8,070 bases of DNA from Bacteroidales bacterium (GCA_017472115.1 JAFUQW010000114.1:1-8070), one strand, 5' to 3'; shown: positions 1 to 6,882, numbered from the stretch's first letter. Made by a program: numbers and translations. The notes: a model not told the origin generated them from the sequence alone.

Positions 1-19
1 ACAATAACACACAAAACTG

Positions 20-2173
20 ATGAAAGCTTATTCAACCCAAAACATCCGTAACGTGGTCCTCCTCGGCAGCACAAAGTCAGGTAAGACCACTTTATCTGAA
101 GCGATGCTTTATGAAGGCAAGGTGATTGACAGAAGAGGTACTGTAGAAGGTAAGAACACCGTTTCTGACAACGCTGAAATCGAGCAGATGAACCAGAGAT
201 CCATCTATGCTACTCCGCTCTATGCAGAGTTCATGGATACAAAGTTCAATATCATTGACACTCCGGGTGCAGACGACTTCGTAGGAGGTGCGGTTTCTGC
301 ATTCAAGGTATGCGACACAGGTGTCCTCGTCGTAAACGCTCAGCAGGGTGTTGAAGTCGGCACACAGATATTCTCGCGTTATGCGAAGGACTATAAGATT
401 CCTCTTATCGTGGCTGTAAACCAGCTTGACGGTGACAAGGCAAACTGGGAGGGCACGATCGAATCTATGAAAGAGGCATTCGGCAGCAAGCCGGTTATAG
501 TTCAGTATCCTGTCAATGCAGGTCCTGAATTCGACGGCTTCATCGATGTCCTCAAGATGAAATACTATCGTTTCGAAGGCGACACAGGCAAGCGTACGGA
601 CCTCGACATCCCTGCAGAGTATGCGGATGAGGCTGAGGAACTCCGAAATGCACTTATCGAGCGTGCGGCAGAGTATGACGACACACTCATGGAAACATTC
701 TTCGATCAGGGTTCGCTCTCTGAGGACGAGATCAGAAAAGGTCTCGGAATCGGTATCCGCGAGGGTGCGGTGATGCCTGTATTCTGTCTTTCTGCCAAGA
801 AGGACATCGGCGTGAAGCGTCTGATGGAGTTCACTATCCGCACAGCGGCTTCTCCTGCAGAGCGCATCGGCGTCACAAAGGATGGAAAAGAGATCGAGTG
901 CAGGCAGGACGGTCCTGTTTCGCTCTTCATATATAAGACAGCAGTCGAGCAGCACCTTGGTGAGGTTGCTTACTTCAAGGTGATGTCAGGAAAGCTCGTT
1001 GAAGGCGCTGACCTCGAGAATCCTGAAACAGGCGACAAGGAAAGGATTACAGCCATCTATGCTGTTGCCGGAAAGAAGAAAGAGAAAGTTACAGAACTCA
1101 TCGCAGGTGACATCGGATGTACAGTGAAGCTCCGCGCGGCAAAGACAAATGTGACTCTCTGCACCCCGGGTTCTGAGATCGTTTACCTTGACATCAAGTT
1201 CCCTCACTACAAGTACCGTTGTGCCGTGAAGGCCAAGGACGCCAAGGATGAGGAGAAGGTGAGCGAGGCAATGGCAAGAATCGCTGCCGAGGACCCTACA
1301 TACATCATCGAGTACCACAAGGAGATGAAGCAGACCATTCTCAAGGGTCAGGGTGAGCAGCATGTCAACACTCTCAAGTGGAGACTCCAGAACGAGAACA
1401 AGCTCGAGATCGAGTTCTCTGCACCTAAGATATCTTACCGTGAGACCATTACAAAGGTTGCTTGTGCAGACTATCGTCACAAGAAGCAGTCTGGTGGTGC
1501 CGGACAGTTCGGTGAGGTTCACCTCCTTGTTGCTCCTTATCAGGAGGGTGTGGATCCGGGCAACCGCTTCAAGGTTGACGGCAAGGAAGTGGTTCTCAAC
1601 ATCAAGGGCAAGGAAGAATATGACCTTCCATGGGGTGGCAAGCTCGAGTATTACAATTGCGTTGTCGGTGGTGCCATCGATGCACGCTTCATGCCTGCAA
1701 TCCTCAAGGGTATCAACGAGAAGATGAGCGAAGGACCTCTCACAGGATCGCTCGCACGTGATATCCGCGTTTATGTCTATGACGGTAAGATGCATCCGGT
1801 TGACTCTAATGAAATCTCATTCGTTCTTGCATCGCGTAATGCTTTCAAGGAGGCGTTCCGTATCGCAGGTCCGAAGATCATGGAGCCTATCTATAACGTA
1901 GAGGTTCTTACTCCATCTGATTATATGGGTGCTTGTATGTCCGATCTCCAGAACCGTCGTGCTCTCATCGAGGGTATGGGTGAGGACAAGGGATTCAGCA
2001 CAATCAAGGCAAGGGTTCCTCTCGCAGAGCTTTACCGTTATTCTACATCACTCAGCTCCCTCACATCAGGTAGCGCAACCTTCACAATGGACTTCGCTGA
2101 CTACCAGCCTGTTCCTGGTGACGTACAGGAGAAGCTCCTGAAGGCATATCTCGAGGAAGAAAAGGAAGACTGA
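20..2173 (+). CDS. fusA2: EF-G-like translation elongation factor (EF-G2 paralogue)
   Basis: A 717-residue protein with the full EF-G layout: G domain about 8-280, beta-barrel domain II about 296-390, domain III about 395-470 (GQGEQHVN at 443-450), domain IV about 475-610 and domain V about 615-695. It should bind the ribosome in the cytoplasm and promote translocation. The GTPase motifs are altered. The P-loop GSTKSGKT (16-23) is intact, but the switch I RGITI is RSIYA (60-64), the DTPGHxDF motif is DTPGADDF (80-87) with Ala84 replacing the catalytic His, and NKxD is NQLD (134-137). The Bacteroides thetaiotaomicron EF-G2 paralogue, reported to lack ribosome-dependent GTPase activity and to be needed for gut colonisation, is the likely relative. 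That assignment is by family resemblance, not alignment. The start ATG follows an A-rich leader without a Shine-Dalgarno sequence, and the promoter lies outside the window. A strong terminator follows 11 bases after the stop codon. Canonical fusA is less likely because of the motif changes. Confidence 0.93.
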   Translation: MKAYSTQNIRNVVLLGSTKSGKTTLSEAMLYEGKVIDRRGTVEGKNTVSDNAEIEQMNQRSIYATPLYAEFMDTKFNIIDTPGADDFVGGAVSAFKVCDTGVLVVNAQQGVEVGTQIFSRYAKDYKIPLIVAVNQLDGDKANWEGTIESMKEAFGSKPVIVQYPVNAGPEFDGFIDVLKMKYYRFEGDTGKRTDLDIPAEYADEAEELRNALIERAAEYDDTLMETFFDQGSLSEDEIRKGLGIGIREGAVMPVFCLSAKKDIGVKRLMEFTIRTAASPAERIGVTKDGKEIECRQDGPVSLFIYKTAVEQHLGEVAYFKVMSGKLVEGADLENPETGDKERITAIYAVAGKKKEKVTELIAGDIGCTVKLRAAKTNVTLCTPGSEIVYLDIKFPHYKYRCAVKAKDAKDEEKVSEAMARIAAEDPTYIIEYHKEMKQTILKGQGEQHVNTLKWRLQNENKLEIEFSAPKISYRETITKVACADYRHKKQSGGAGQFGEVHLLVAPYQEGVDPGNRFKVDGKEVVLNIKGKEEYDLPWGGKLEYYNCVVGGAIDARFMPAILKGINEKMSEGPLTGSLARDIRVYVYDGKMHPVDSNEISFVLASRNAFKEAFRIAGPKIMEPIYNVEVLTPSDYMGACMSDLQNRRALIEGMGEDKGFSTIKARVPLAELYRYSTSLSSLTSGSATFTMDFADYQPVPGDVQEKLLKAYLEEEKED

Positions 2174-2184
2174 TGAAACAGATG

Positions 2185-2214
2185 ATTGGCGACCCTTCGG
2201 GGCCGCCAATTTTC
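2185..2214 (+). terminator. Rho-independent terminator after the EF-G2 gene
   Basis: The hairpin pairs ATTGGCG (2185-2191) with CGCCAAT (2204-2210). After one A-C mismatch, CCC (2193-2195) pairs with GGG (2200-2202) around a TTCG tetraloop, one of the most stable loops known. A short T run (2210-2213) follows. It begins 11 bases after the stop codon and should separate EF-G2 from the downstream oxidoreductase gene. Confidence 0.85.
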
Positions 2215-2345
2215 AAATGGCATTTTGAGAAAATTAAACTTTTCTTCGAAAAAATCATTTGTCGAAACTTATGTATTCTCATCAATCTGTCATGCGTCTT
2301 TTCAAAAACACATCATGACATTCTTGATGATAAAAATTTAAATAG

Positions 2346-2373
2346 TTTCTAAACAATTTCTAAACACTTTCTG
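2346..2373 (+). repeat. Short direct repeats with 11-bp spacing upstream of the oxidoreductase promoter
   Basis: TTTCTAAACA occurs at 2346-2355 and again at 2357-2366, and a partial third copy TTTCTG starts at 2368. Copies start every 11 bp, about one helical turn, and end just before the -7 element at 2376. Such phased repeats could be a regulator binding site or simply an A+T-rich promoter spacer. No -33 TTTG element is clear here. Confidence 0.5.
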
Positions 2374-2375
2374 AT

Positions 2376-2383
2376 TATCTTTG
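2376..2383 (+). promoter_or_regulatory. Bacteroidota -7 promoter element (TATCTTTG)
   Basis: TATCTTTG matches the Bacteroidota sigma-ABfr -7 consensus TAnnTTTG exactly. The final G lies 8 bases before the A of the ATG at 2391. Transcription should therefore start within a few bases of the start codon, giving a leaderless or nearly leaderless mRNA. The upstream -33 element is not recognisable at the usual spacing. Confidence 0.7.
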
Positions 2384-2390
2384 CAATCGT

Positions 2391-3593
2391 ATGTCGGAAA
2401 GAAAGGTAAGAATAGCAGCGGTAGGACTTGGCAACAGAACATGTAAGTACCTTCGTTATGTGGAGGAACATCAGGATGTTGCCGAGCTTGTTGCCGTTGT
2501 GGATACCGATGGTTCAAAGACAGCCGAAGTTGGAGGAAGGTTCCGTCTCGCTCCCGACAGATGGTTCGGATCTTTGGATGAACTCATTGCATCAGGATTG
2601 GAAGCAGATGCCTGCATAATAGGTACGCCTGACATATACCATTATGAGATGGCAGTGAAAGCCATGCGCAGCGGCTGGCATGTCCTGTTGGAAAAGCCGA
2701 TGGGCCAGACTGCCGGGCAATGTCAGGACATCCTGCGTACAAGTCTTGAGACAGGAAGGATGGTGACTGTATGTTATGTCCTGAGGTATCATCCTTATTT
2801 CATGAAACTGAAAGAAGTCGTGAGTGATCCGGCCGTAGGTAGGATACTCTCGATACGTCACACGGAAAGAGTCGGCAAGGACCGTACGGCACATACCTTC
2901 GTCAGGGGACCGTGGAACATGAAGGAGATGAATACCACCGTATTCTTCACCAAATGCTGCCATGACGTTGATTTCGTGCTGTGGCTTGCTGGAAGTGATG
3001 TCAGGTCGGTGAGTACCATCAAGGGAAACAAGGTATTCACGGAGTCCGAGGCTCCGGAAGGGGCTTCCCGCAGATGTACCGATTGCGGCATAGAAAAGAC
3101 ATGCCCTTATTCTGCAGTCGATCTTTATCTCAGGAGGAGGGACTGGATCAAGGGCTTCGCAGCCTTCCCTGGTGAGAGTCAGGAAGATATGATAGAGAGG
3201 ATTCTTACCAAGACACGCTACGGAAGATGTGTTTATCATTGTTCCGATAATGATGTCTTTGACCGTCAGCAGATTACCTTGGAAATGGAGTCGGGAATCA
3301 GTGCCGGGATCATCATGGACTGTCTCACGGATGAGACCAACAGAGTGACGGTCGTAGAATGCGAAAAAGCTTTCATCTATGGTGATGAAAGCTTTATTGA
3401 AGTCAGATATGAAGATGACGGCAGGATCGAAAGGTTTGATTTCCGATGGACGGAATCCTTAGGCTATCATGCCAAAGCAGATTTCCGCATTGTGAAGGAA
3501 TTCATAGAGTCAATCCGTGAAGGGCACCTGCAGACAAAAACCTCAGTTTCAGATGCACTTATGAGTCATCTTATATGTTTTCGTGCCGATTAG
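2391..3593 (+). CDS. Gfo/Idh/MocA family NAD(P)-dependent oxidoreductase
   Basis: A 400-residue cytoplasmic dehydrogenase. The N-terminal Rossmann fold starts directly (VRIAAVGLGNR at 6-16, the GxGxxx dinucleotide-binding motif), an acidic residue follows at the end of beta-2 (VVDTD, 36-40), and the signature EKP is at 101-103. The C-terminal alpha/beta domain has the usual His-Asp region (CCHDVDF, 189-195). The family oxidises or reduces sugars, cyclitols and related compounds; the substrate cannot be deduced here. A cysteine group, C229-x2-C232-x5-C238 (CTDCGIEKTCPYSA), with C280 and C284 further on, marks a subfamily and might bind a metal. The protein ends at SHLICFRAD, somewhat earlier than I expect for relatives, which usually continue with another 10-20 residues. 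The start is fixed by the promoter 8 bases upstream. It is transcribed alone and converges with the flavoprotein gene. Confident for family, not for substrate. Confidence 0.92.
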   Translation: MSERKVRIAAVGLGNRTCKYLRYVEEHQDVAELVAVVDTDGSKTAEVGGRFRLAPDRWFGSLDELIASGLEADACIIGTPDIYHYEMAVKAMRSGWHVLLEKPMGQTAGQCQDILRTSLETGRMVTVCYVLRYHPYFMKLKEVVSDPAVGRILSIRHTERVGKDRTAHTFVRGPWNMKEMNTTVFFTKCCHDVDFVLWLAGSDVRSVSTIKGNKVFTESEAPEGASRRCTDCGIEKTCPYSAVDLYLRRRDWIKGFAAFPGESQEDMIERILTKTRYGRCVYHCSDNDVFDRQQITLEMESGISAGIIMDCLTDETNRVTVVECEKAFIYGDESFIEVRYEDDGRIERFDFRWTESLGYHAKADFRIVKEFIESIREGHLQTKTSVSDALMSHLICFRAD

Positions 3594-3596
3594 TGA

Positions 3597-3616
3597 ATCA
3601 GATCGTCTTATCTGAT
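3597..3616. terminator. Possible weak bidirectional hairpin between convergent genes
   Basis: ATCAGAT (3597-3603) pairs perfectly with ATCTGAT (3610-3616) around a six-base loop. It fills the 14-bp gap between the two stop codons and runs into the end of the minus-strand gene. There is no T run on either side, so it may slow polymerase rather than terminate efficiently. Confidence 0.35.
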
Positions 3617-4252
3617 GAAGTTTGTCATCACCGGTTTTTCCTTTACAGGATCAGGAATGCCTGCAGCACGACCTGCTTCGATGCATTTGAGCAGCCATGC
3701 CATGTTGCGGCCCAGTTCCCTCATCACCTGCATTCCTTCCTCATCCTGACGGACCTGTTCAGGGGTGTTTCCGTGGACCATATTCCAATATTTCGAAGAG
3801 ACCACAGGCATTGACGAGATAGTGAAATACTTGTTGATCTGGTCGAAAGCCGCTGTGGTGCCTCCTCTGCGGGCGCTCACGATTCCTGCAGCAGGCTTGT
3901 AGCGATAGACTGCGCCCTTGCCGTAGAATGCCCTGTCCATGAAAGATGTCAGTGCCCCGGAAAGAGCCGCATAGTGCACCGGACTTCCGAATACGAATCC
4001 GTCAGTCTCCCTGGCCTTGGCGAGAAACTCGTTCACTATGTCATTGATGACACAAAGTCCGCTCGGCTTCTCGCCATTCGGACCTCTTCTGCAGCAGGCT
4101 CCGCAGCCGAGACATCCCGAAATCGGTTTTGTCCCCAGCCAGAAGATTTCAGTCTCGATTCCTTCTGCCTTGAGTTCCTTTTCCACCTCTGTAAGGGCGG
4201 TGTATGTGCAGCCTTCCTTGTGCGGGCTGCCGTTCACTAATATCACTTTCAT
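3608..4252 (-). CDS. Flavodoxin-fold NAD(P)H/FMN oxidoreductase with a cysteine cluster
   Basis: A 214-residue cytoplasmic flavoprotein of the NADPH-dependent FMN reductase / iron-sulfur flavoprotein superfamily. The flavin phosphate loop is NGSPHKEGCT (7-16), and the flavin-ring region is GSPVHYAALSGALTSFMDR (89-107), typical of the family. Between them is C47-x2-C50-x2-C53-C54, followed by C67. Iron-sulfur flavoproteins of the Isf type carry a compact CxxCxxC...C motif that binds a [4Fe-4S] cluster, so cluster binding is possible, but many relatives with a similar cysteine patch are uncharacterised. The likely role is two-electron transfer from NAD(P)H through FMN to an unknown acceptor such as a quinone or nitro compound. 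The gene is monocistronic, with its own TAnnTTTG promoter, and converges on the Gfo/Idh/MocA gene. Functional linkage of the two is not shown. The ATG start sits directly before beta-1 (MKVILVNGSP), so it is secure. Confidence 0.88.
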   Translation of the reverse strand: MKVILVNGSPHKEGCTYTALTEVEKELKAEGIETEIFWLGTKPISGCLGCGACCRRGPNGEKPSGLCVINDIVNEFLAKARETDGFVFGSPVHYAALSGALTSFMDRAFYGKGAVYRYKPAAGIVSARRGGTTAAFDQINKYFTISSMPVVSSKYWNMVHGNTPEQVRQDEEGMQVMRELGRNMAWLLKCIEAGRAAGIPDPVKEKPVMTNFIR

Positions 4253-4274
4253 GTCTTTCTTGTTTTGGAATGCC

Positions 4275-4282
4275 CAAATATA
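4275..4282 (-). promoter_or_regulatory. -7 promoter element for the flavoprotein gene (TATATTTG on minus)
   Basis: Read on the minus strand this is TATATTTG, an exact TAnnTTTG match. Its last base is 23 bases before the A of the ATG at 4252, leaving a short leader. A TTG-containing sequence lies upstream, but its spacing to the -7 element is longer than usual, so the -33 element is uncertain. Confidence 0.6.
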
Positions 4283-4499
4283 CGAAATTTTCCATATTTC
4301 TTTGCAAGGGTGTGCCCGGTAACTGATTCTGTATCAGGCAATCAAATGTTTATCGGATCTCGTTTTTGGATGGGGGATAAATGGTTAATTGTTTGAATGT
4401 CAGTGTTTTGTTGGGCACGGAGCAATTCTTTGCAACATTTCCGCCATCCATGCAGTCTAATGTTATGAAGCAGCTTCAGTATTTATGACAGAATAATCT

Positions 4500-4507
4500 T
4501 AAATTTG
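4500..4507 (+). promoter_or_regulatory. -7 promoter element of the sigma-factor operon (TAAATTTG)
   Basis: TAAATTTG matches TAnnTTTG, with its last G 8 bases before the ATG at 4515. This is the same spacing as upstream of the oxidoreductase at 2391, so this mRNA is also predicted to be leaderless or nearly so. No convincing -33 TTTG is present. The promoter looks like the housekeeping type, so autoregulation by the encoded ECF sigma factor is not evident from this element. Confidence 0.6.
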
Positions 4508-4514
4508 TAATATT

Positions 4515-5027
4515 ATGATGAATATGATTTTATCGACAGGAAGTGCGACTGAGATCGTTCCCTACGTGACTACTTTAATTGAATCAATCGTTGCTATCGG
4601 AGGCGTATGTGTCGCTCTGCCTATCGTGATTGTCTGGATGGTTGTACGTGCCCGTACCCACAGGATGGACAAGAAGATGGAAATACTCATGAAGGCTGTC
4701 GAGAGCGGTCAGCAGGTAGATCCTGCCTTGCTTGTGACTGCAGAAACCGGTGGCAAGAAGAACAGTCTCAAGAAGAACATCCTCAACAGGCTGCTTGTCG
4801 GTGCCTGCCTTACTATTTCAGGAATGCTGGCAATTGTGTTGTTCTGTATTTATGGCGATGTGAAAATAGAACCTTACCTGATTGCGCTTATTTGCCTTTC
4901 TGTCGGAATAGGCTTCCTGATCTCATATTTCGTGGGAAGGAATTTCCTGGCAAAGGAGATCGCGATTGAGGAAAAGCAGCCTCTGGAAGCGGAGGAAAAG
5001 CAACTGGTCGATGAACAAAAGAAATAA
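4515..5027 (+). CDS. DUF6249-like small integral membrane protein, first gene of the sigma operon
   Basis: A 170-residue protein with three predicted membrane helices, about 22-44, 92-113 and 119-141. Between the first two lies a charged cytoplasmic-looking segment with the pattern MDKKMEILMKAVESGQQVD (51-69), then a lysine-rich stretch. The C-terminal tail (about 146-170) is highly charged and Glu/Lys-rich. This layout resembles the DUF6249 proteins commonly found next to ECF sigma factors in Bacteroidales; the assignment is by recollection of the family, with no known biochemical function. It is the first of three tightly packed genes, 15 bases before the sigma-factor ATG, so it may take part in sensing or in holding the regulators at the inner membrane (inference). 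ATG codons at 4515, 4518 and 4524 compete as starts; the first is chosen from the promoter spacing, and the choice changes only 1-3 residues. Confidence 0.8.
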   Translation: MMNMILSTGSATEIVPYVTTLIESIVAIGGVCVALPIVIVWMVVRARTHRMDKKMEILMKAVESGQQVDPALLVTAETGGKKNSLKKNILNRLLVGACLTISGMLAIVLFCIYGDVKIEPYLIALICLSVGIGFLISYFVGRNFLAKEIAIEEKQPLEAEEKQLVDEQKK

Positions 5028-5042
5028 CATTTTCAGGTGTTG

Positions 5043-5537
5043 ATGACCCGTCAGCAGTTCATAGACGAGATAGCGGCCGAGCAGGAATCTTTGCGAAGGT
5101 TCCTGCGCGGCTTATGCGGAGGTGACGCCTTCCGGGCTGACGATATTGCCCAGGAGGCTTTGCTGAAGGCATATCTTTCCTTTGAGCGTTTCGAGGGCCG
5201 GTCCCGCTTCTCCACATGGCTGTTCAGGATAGCATACAACTGCTGGCACGACCATCTGAAGAAATCGTCGAAAGAATCCGGATGGGAAGGTCTGGAGAAC
5301 GAGGCGGCACAGATTAGTGACGATGGGTCATCTCCTGATCGCCGTTTCGAGCATCAGGACCTTTATCTTGCGATAAGCGGTCTTAATCATCAGGAAAAGG
5401 CAGTCATCCAGCTTTTCTATATGGAAGATAAGTCAATAAAAGAAATAGTAGAAATCATGGACATGCCTTCCGGAACGATAAGGTCATACCTGTCCCGCGG
5501 CCGCAAGCATTTGAAGAAAATAATATTCTATGAATAA
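5043..5537 (+). CDS. ECF-family RNA polymerase sigma factor
   Basis: A 164-residue sigma-70 family factor with only regions 2 and 4, as in the ECF group. Region 2 is about 14-74, with [18 protein letters not shown] (33-50) followed by [19 protein letters not shown] (56-74), which contacts the core polymerase and the -10-type element. After an acidic linker, region 4 (about 107-158) contains the helix-turn-helix [27 protein letters not shown] (131-157), which recognises the upstream element. It should direct RNA polymerase to a small regulon in response to an unknown signal. The ATG at 5043 is preferred to an in-frame GTG at 5037; an AGG at 5035-5037 gives a weak ribosome-binding site with 5-base spacing. 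The end of the gene overlaps the next start by 8 bases. Genes flanking a sigma factor this tightly are often its regulators. Confidence 0.93.
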   Translation: MTRQQFIDEIAAEQESLRRFLRGLCGGDAFRADDIAQEALLKAYLSFERFEGRSRFSTWLFRIAYNCWHDHLKKSSKESGWEGLENEAAQISDDGSSPDRRFEHQDLYLAISGLNHQEKAVIQLFYMEDKSIKEIVEIMDMPSGTIRSYLSRGRKHLKKIIFYE

Positions 5538-5940
5538 GGAAAAAGAAATACGCAGATTCATGATGGACAACAGGATTCCCGTGCCGAAGGACGACAGGTT
5601 CATGAAAGAACTTGTACGTCAGATGGACCTGCTGCCGACACCTTCCTCATTCGTTTCGGAGGAAGAGGAAAGATTGCAGGAGAACATACGTCTTGTAGGT
5701 CTGATCCGCTCTGCTTTGAGGAAATATTACCGCAGACAGGCGATTCTTGTGATTGTGGCTAATGTCATTTTTGCGGTTGCTGTCTTTACCTTGGCATTCT
5801 TTGCCGCTGCTCCCGAATCCGCGCAGGAACTCCCTGTGGTTCAGTTTATTGTGACGTGGCGCTATCTGATAGCAGGCGTCATCTGTGCAGGAGTGCTTCT
5901 TTTTTCGGTCAGCCGCACCGTTCTTTATGATGCCGTCTGA
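5530..5940 (+). CDS. Small two-helix membrane protein, probable anti-sigma partner
   Basis: A 136-residue protein with a soluble, charged N-terminal part (about 1-69) and two predicted membrane helices (about 71-93 and 108-128), then a short tail. The N-terminal region contains a short helical segment ending in MDLLPTPSS (32-40). This pattern I associate with sigma-linked membrane proteins of Bacteroidales, but I cannot assign a named family with certainty. There is no zinc-binding HxxxCxxC anti-sigma motif. The start overlaps the sigma-factor stop by 8 bases (5530-5537), so translation is probably coupled and the products made in fixed proportion, which is typical of sigma/anti-sigma pairs. 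The inferred role is to bind the sigma factor at the cytoplasmic face of the inner membrane and release it on a signal. An unrelated membrane protein remains possible. Confidence 0.75.
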   Translation: MNKEKEIRRFMMDNRIPVPKDDRFMKELVRQMDLLPTPSSFVSEEEERLQENIRLVGLIRSALRKYYRRQAILVIVANVIFAVAVFTLAFFAAAPESAQELPVVQFIVTWRYLIAGVICAGVLLFSVSRTVLYDAV

Positions 5941-5953
5941 ACGTTTGTTCAGA
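5936..5953. terminator. Possible hairpin terminator between the sigma operon and rsmA
   Basis: TCTGAAC (5936-5942) pairs with GTTCAGA (5947-5953) around a GTTT loop. It overlaps the stop codon of the sigma operon's last gene, and the rsmA stop on the other strand lies 33 bases further on. There is no clear T run, so the strength of termination is uncertain. Confidence 0.4.
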
Positions 5954-5985
5954 AGTATGGTGTGAGTTGAGTCTGCCGTAGCTGA

Positions 5986-6819
5986 TCAGGAGAGCTTGAG
6001 GGTGAGGCTGATGAAGTCCTCCACACTCAGACGCTCGGGACGGAGCTCGAACACAGGATCCGCCGTGAATTCCGCCAGCTGCTCTTCCGACCATCCGCAA
6101 CGGTCTGCCTTGGCACGGATCAGTGGCTTGAGCGAGTTGCGCAGGGTCTTGCGACGTTGGTTGAAACCGGTCTTGACGACGGTCTTGAAAAGAGTTTCGT
6201 CGCAGCCGAGTGAGGTACGCTGGTTACGGACAAGTCTGATGACCGCCGATTTCACCTTTGGAGGAGGGTTGAATGCACCTTCGCCGACGGTGAACAGATA
6301 TTCTATGTCATACCATGCCTGAAGCAGCACGGAAAGTATGCCGTATGTCTTTGTACCCGGCTTCTCCGCTATCCTCTCTGCCACTTCCTTCTGGATCATG
6401 CACACCACCTGCGGCACCTGCTCCTTATAGTCAAGGATCTTGAAGAATATCTGTGATGAGATGTTGTACGGGAAGTTTCCTATCACACAGAACTGTCCGG
6501 GGAAGAAATTATCAAGCCTGAGTTTCAGGAAGTCGGCCTCAATGAGCTTGCCGTTCACCTGAGGAAAATGCACAAGAAGGTAGTCAACTGATTCAGTATC
6601 AATTTCTACCATACGCAGATCCACTTCCGGCCTCTGGAGCACATATTGGGTCAGTACACCCATTCCGGGGCCGACTTCGAGTGCCGGCATCGGGTTATCT
6701 GCATCGTTGACGGTGTCGATGCCCGGACACGGAACGATCAGTGCTTCCGCAATCCTCTGTGCGATAGACAGATCCGTCAGAAAATGCTGGCCAAGGGCCT
6801 TCTTTGCTCTTACTTCCAT
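5986..6819 (-). CDS. rsmA: 16S rRNA (adenine1518/1519-N6)-dimethyltransferase RsmA (KsgA)
   Basis: A 277-residue S-adenosylmethionine-dependent enzyme that dimethylates two adjacent adenines in the 3'-terminal hairpin of 16S rRNA late in 30S assembly. Diagnostic motifs are in order: KALGQHFL (7-14), SAM-binding motif [12 protein letters not shown] (47-57), the acidic residue binding the ribose in VEID (71-74, Glu72), the EADF motif (94-97), and catalytic motif [11 protein letters not shown] (114-122), the NFPY form rather than the NLPY of proteobacteria. The C-terminal helical domain includes [14 protein letters not shown] (183-196) and [12 protein letters not shown] (219-230), as expected. 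Length is close to the usual 260-280. There is a small insertion (about 30-45) before motif I. Loss of this enzyme gives kasugamycin resistance in other bacteria. It has its own promoter 63 bases downstream of the transporter gene on the same strand, and could also receive readthrough from it. The ATG start precedes the conserved N-terminus by six codons and is secure. Confidence 0.97.
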   Translation of the reverse strand: MEVRAKKALGQHFLTDLSIAQRIAEALIVPCPGIDTVNDADNPMPALEVGPGMGVLTQYVLQRPEVDLRMVEIDTESVDYLLVHFPQVNGKLIEADFLKLRLDNFFPGQFCVIGNFPYNISSQIFFKILDYKEQVPQVVCMIQKEVAERIAEKPGTKTYGILSVLLQAWYDIEYLFTVGEGAFNPPPKVKSAVIRLVRNQRTSLGCDETLFKTVVKTGFNQRRKTLRNSLKPLIRAKADRCGWSEEQLAEFTADPVFELRPERLSVEDFISLTLKLS

Positions 6820-6841
6820 AGAATTAATCCGATAATCCCCG

Positions 6842-6849
6842 CAAAGATA
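6842..6849 (-). promoter_or_regulatory. rsmA promoter, -7 element (TATCTTTG on minus)
   Basis: On the minus strand this reads TATCTTTG, an exact TAnnTTTG match, in the gap between the transporter and rsmA. A TTTTT run (6869-6873, minus strand) lies 19 bases upstream, at the place where the -33 element is expected. The -7 element ends 22 or so bases before the ATG, so a leader of under 20 bases is predicted. Confidence 0.68.
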
Positions 6850-6882
6850 ATCGCTTTTGCCCTAAAATAAAAACCGTATCCA

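Noticed and set aside
92..955. A 287-codon open frame antisense to the EF-G2 gene
   Set aside because: It lies wholly opposite a clear EF-G G domain, has no promoter or recognisable family, and is rich in Cys, Arg and Leu as expected from the complement of biased codons.
986..1795. A second long antisense frame (269 codons) opposite the EF-G2 gene
   Set aside because: Same reason: an artefact of the coding strand's codon bias, covering conserved EF-G domains II-IV.
2592..3239. A 215-codon antisense frame opposite the Gfo/Idh/MocA gene
   Set aside because: No domain, and the plus-strand frame carries all the family motifs.
5037..5042. GTG at 5037 as the sigma-factor start
   Set aside because: An in-frame ATG follows at 5043 with a weak AGG site at suitable distance, and the conserved protein begins after it.
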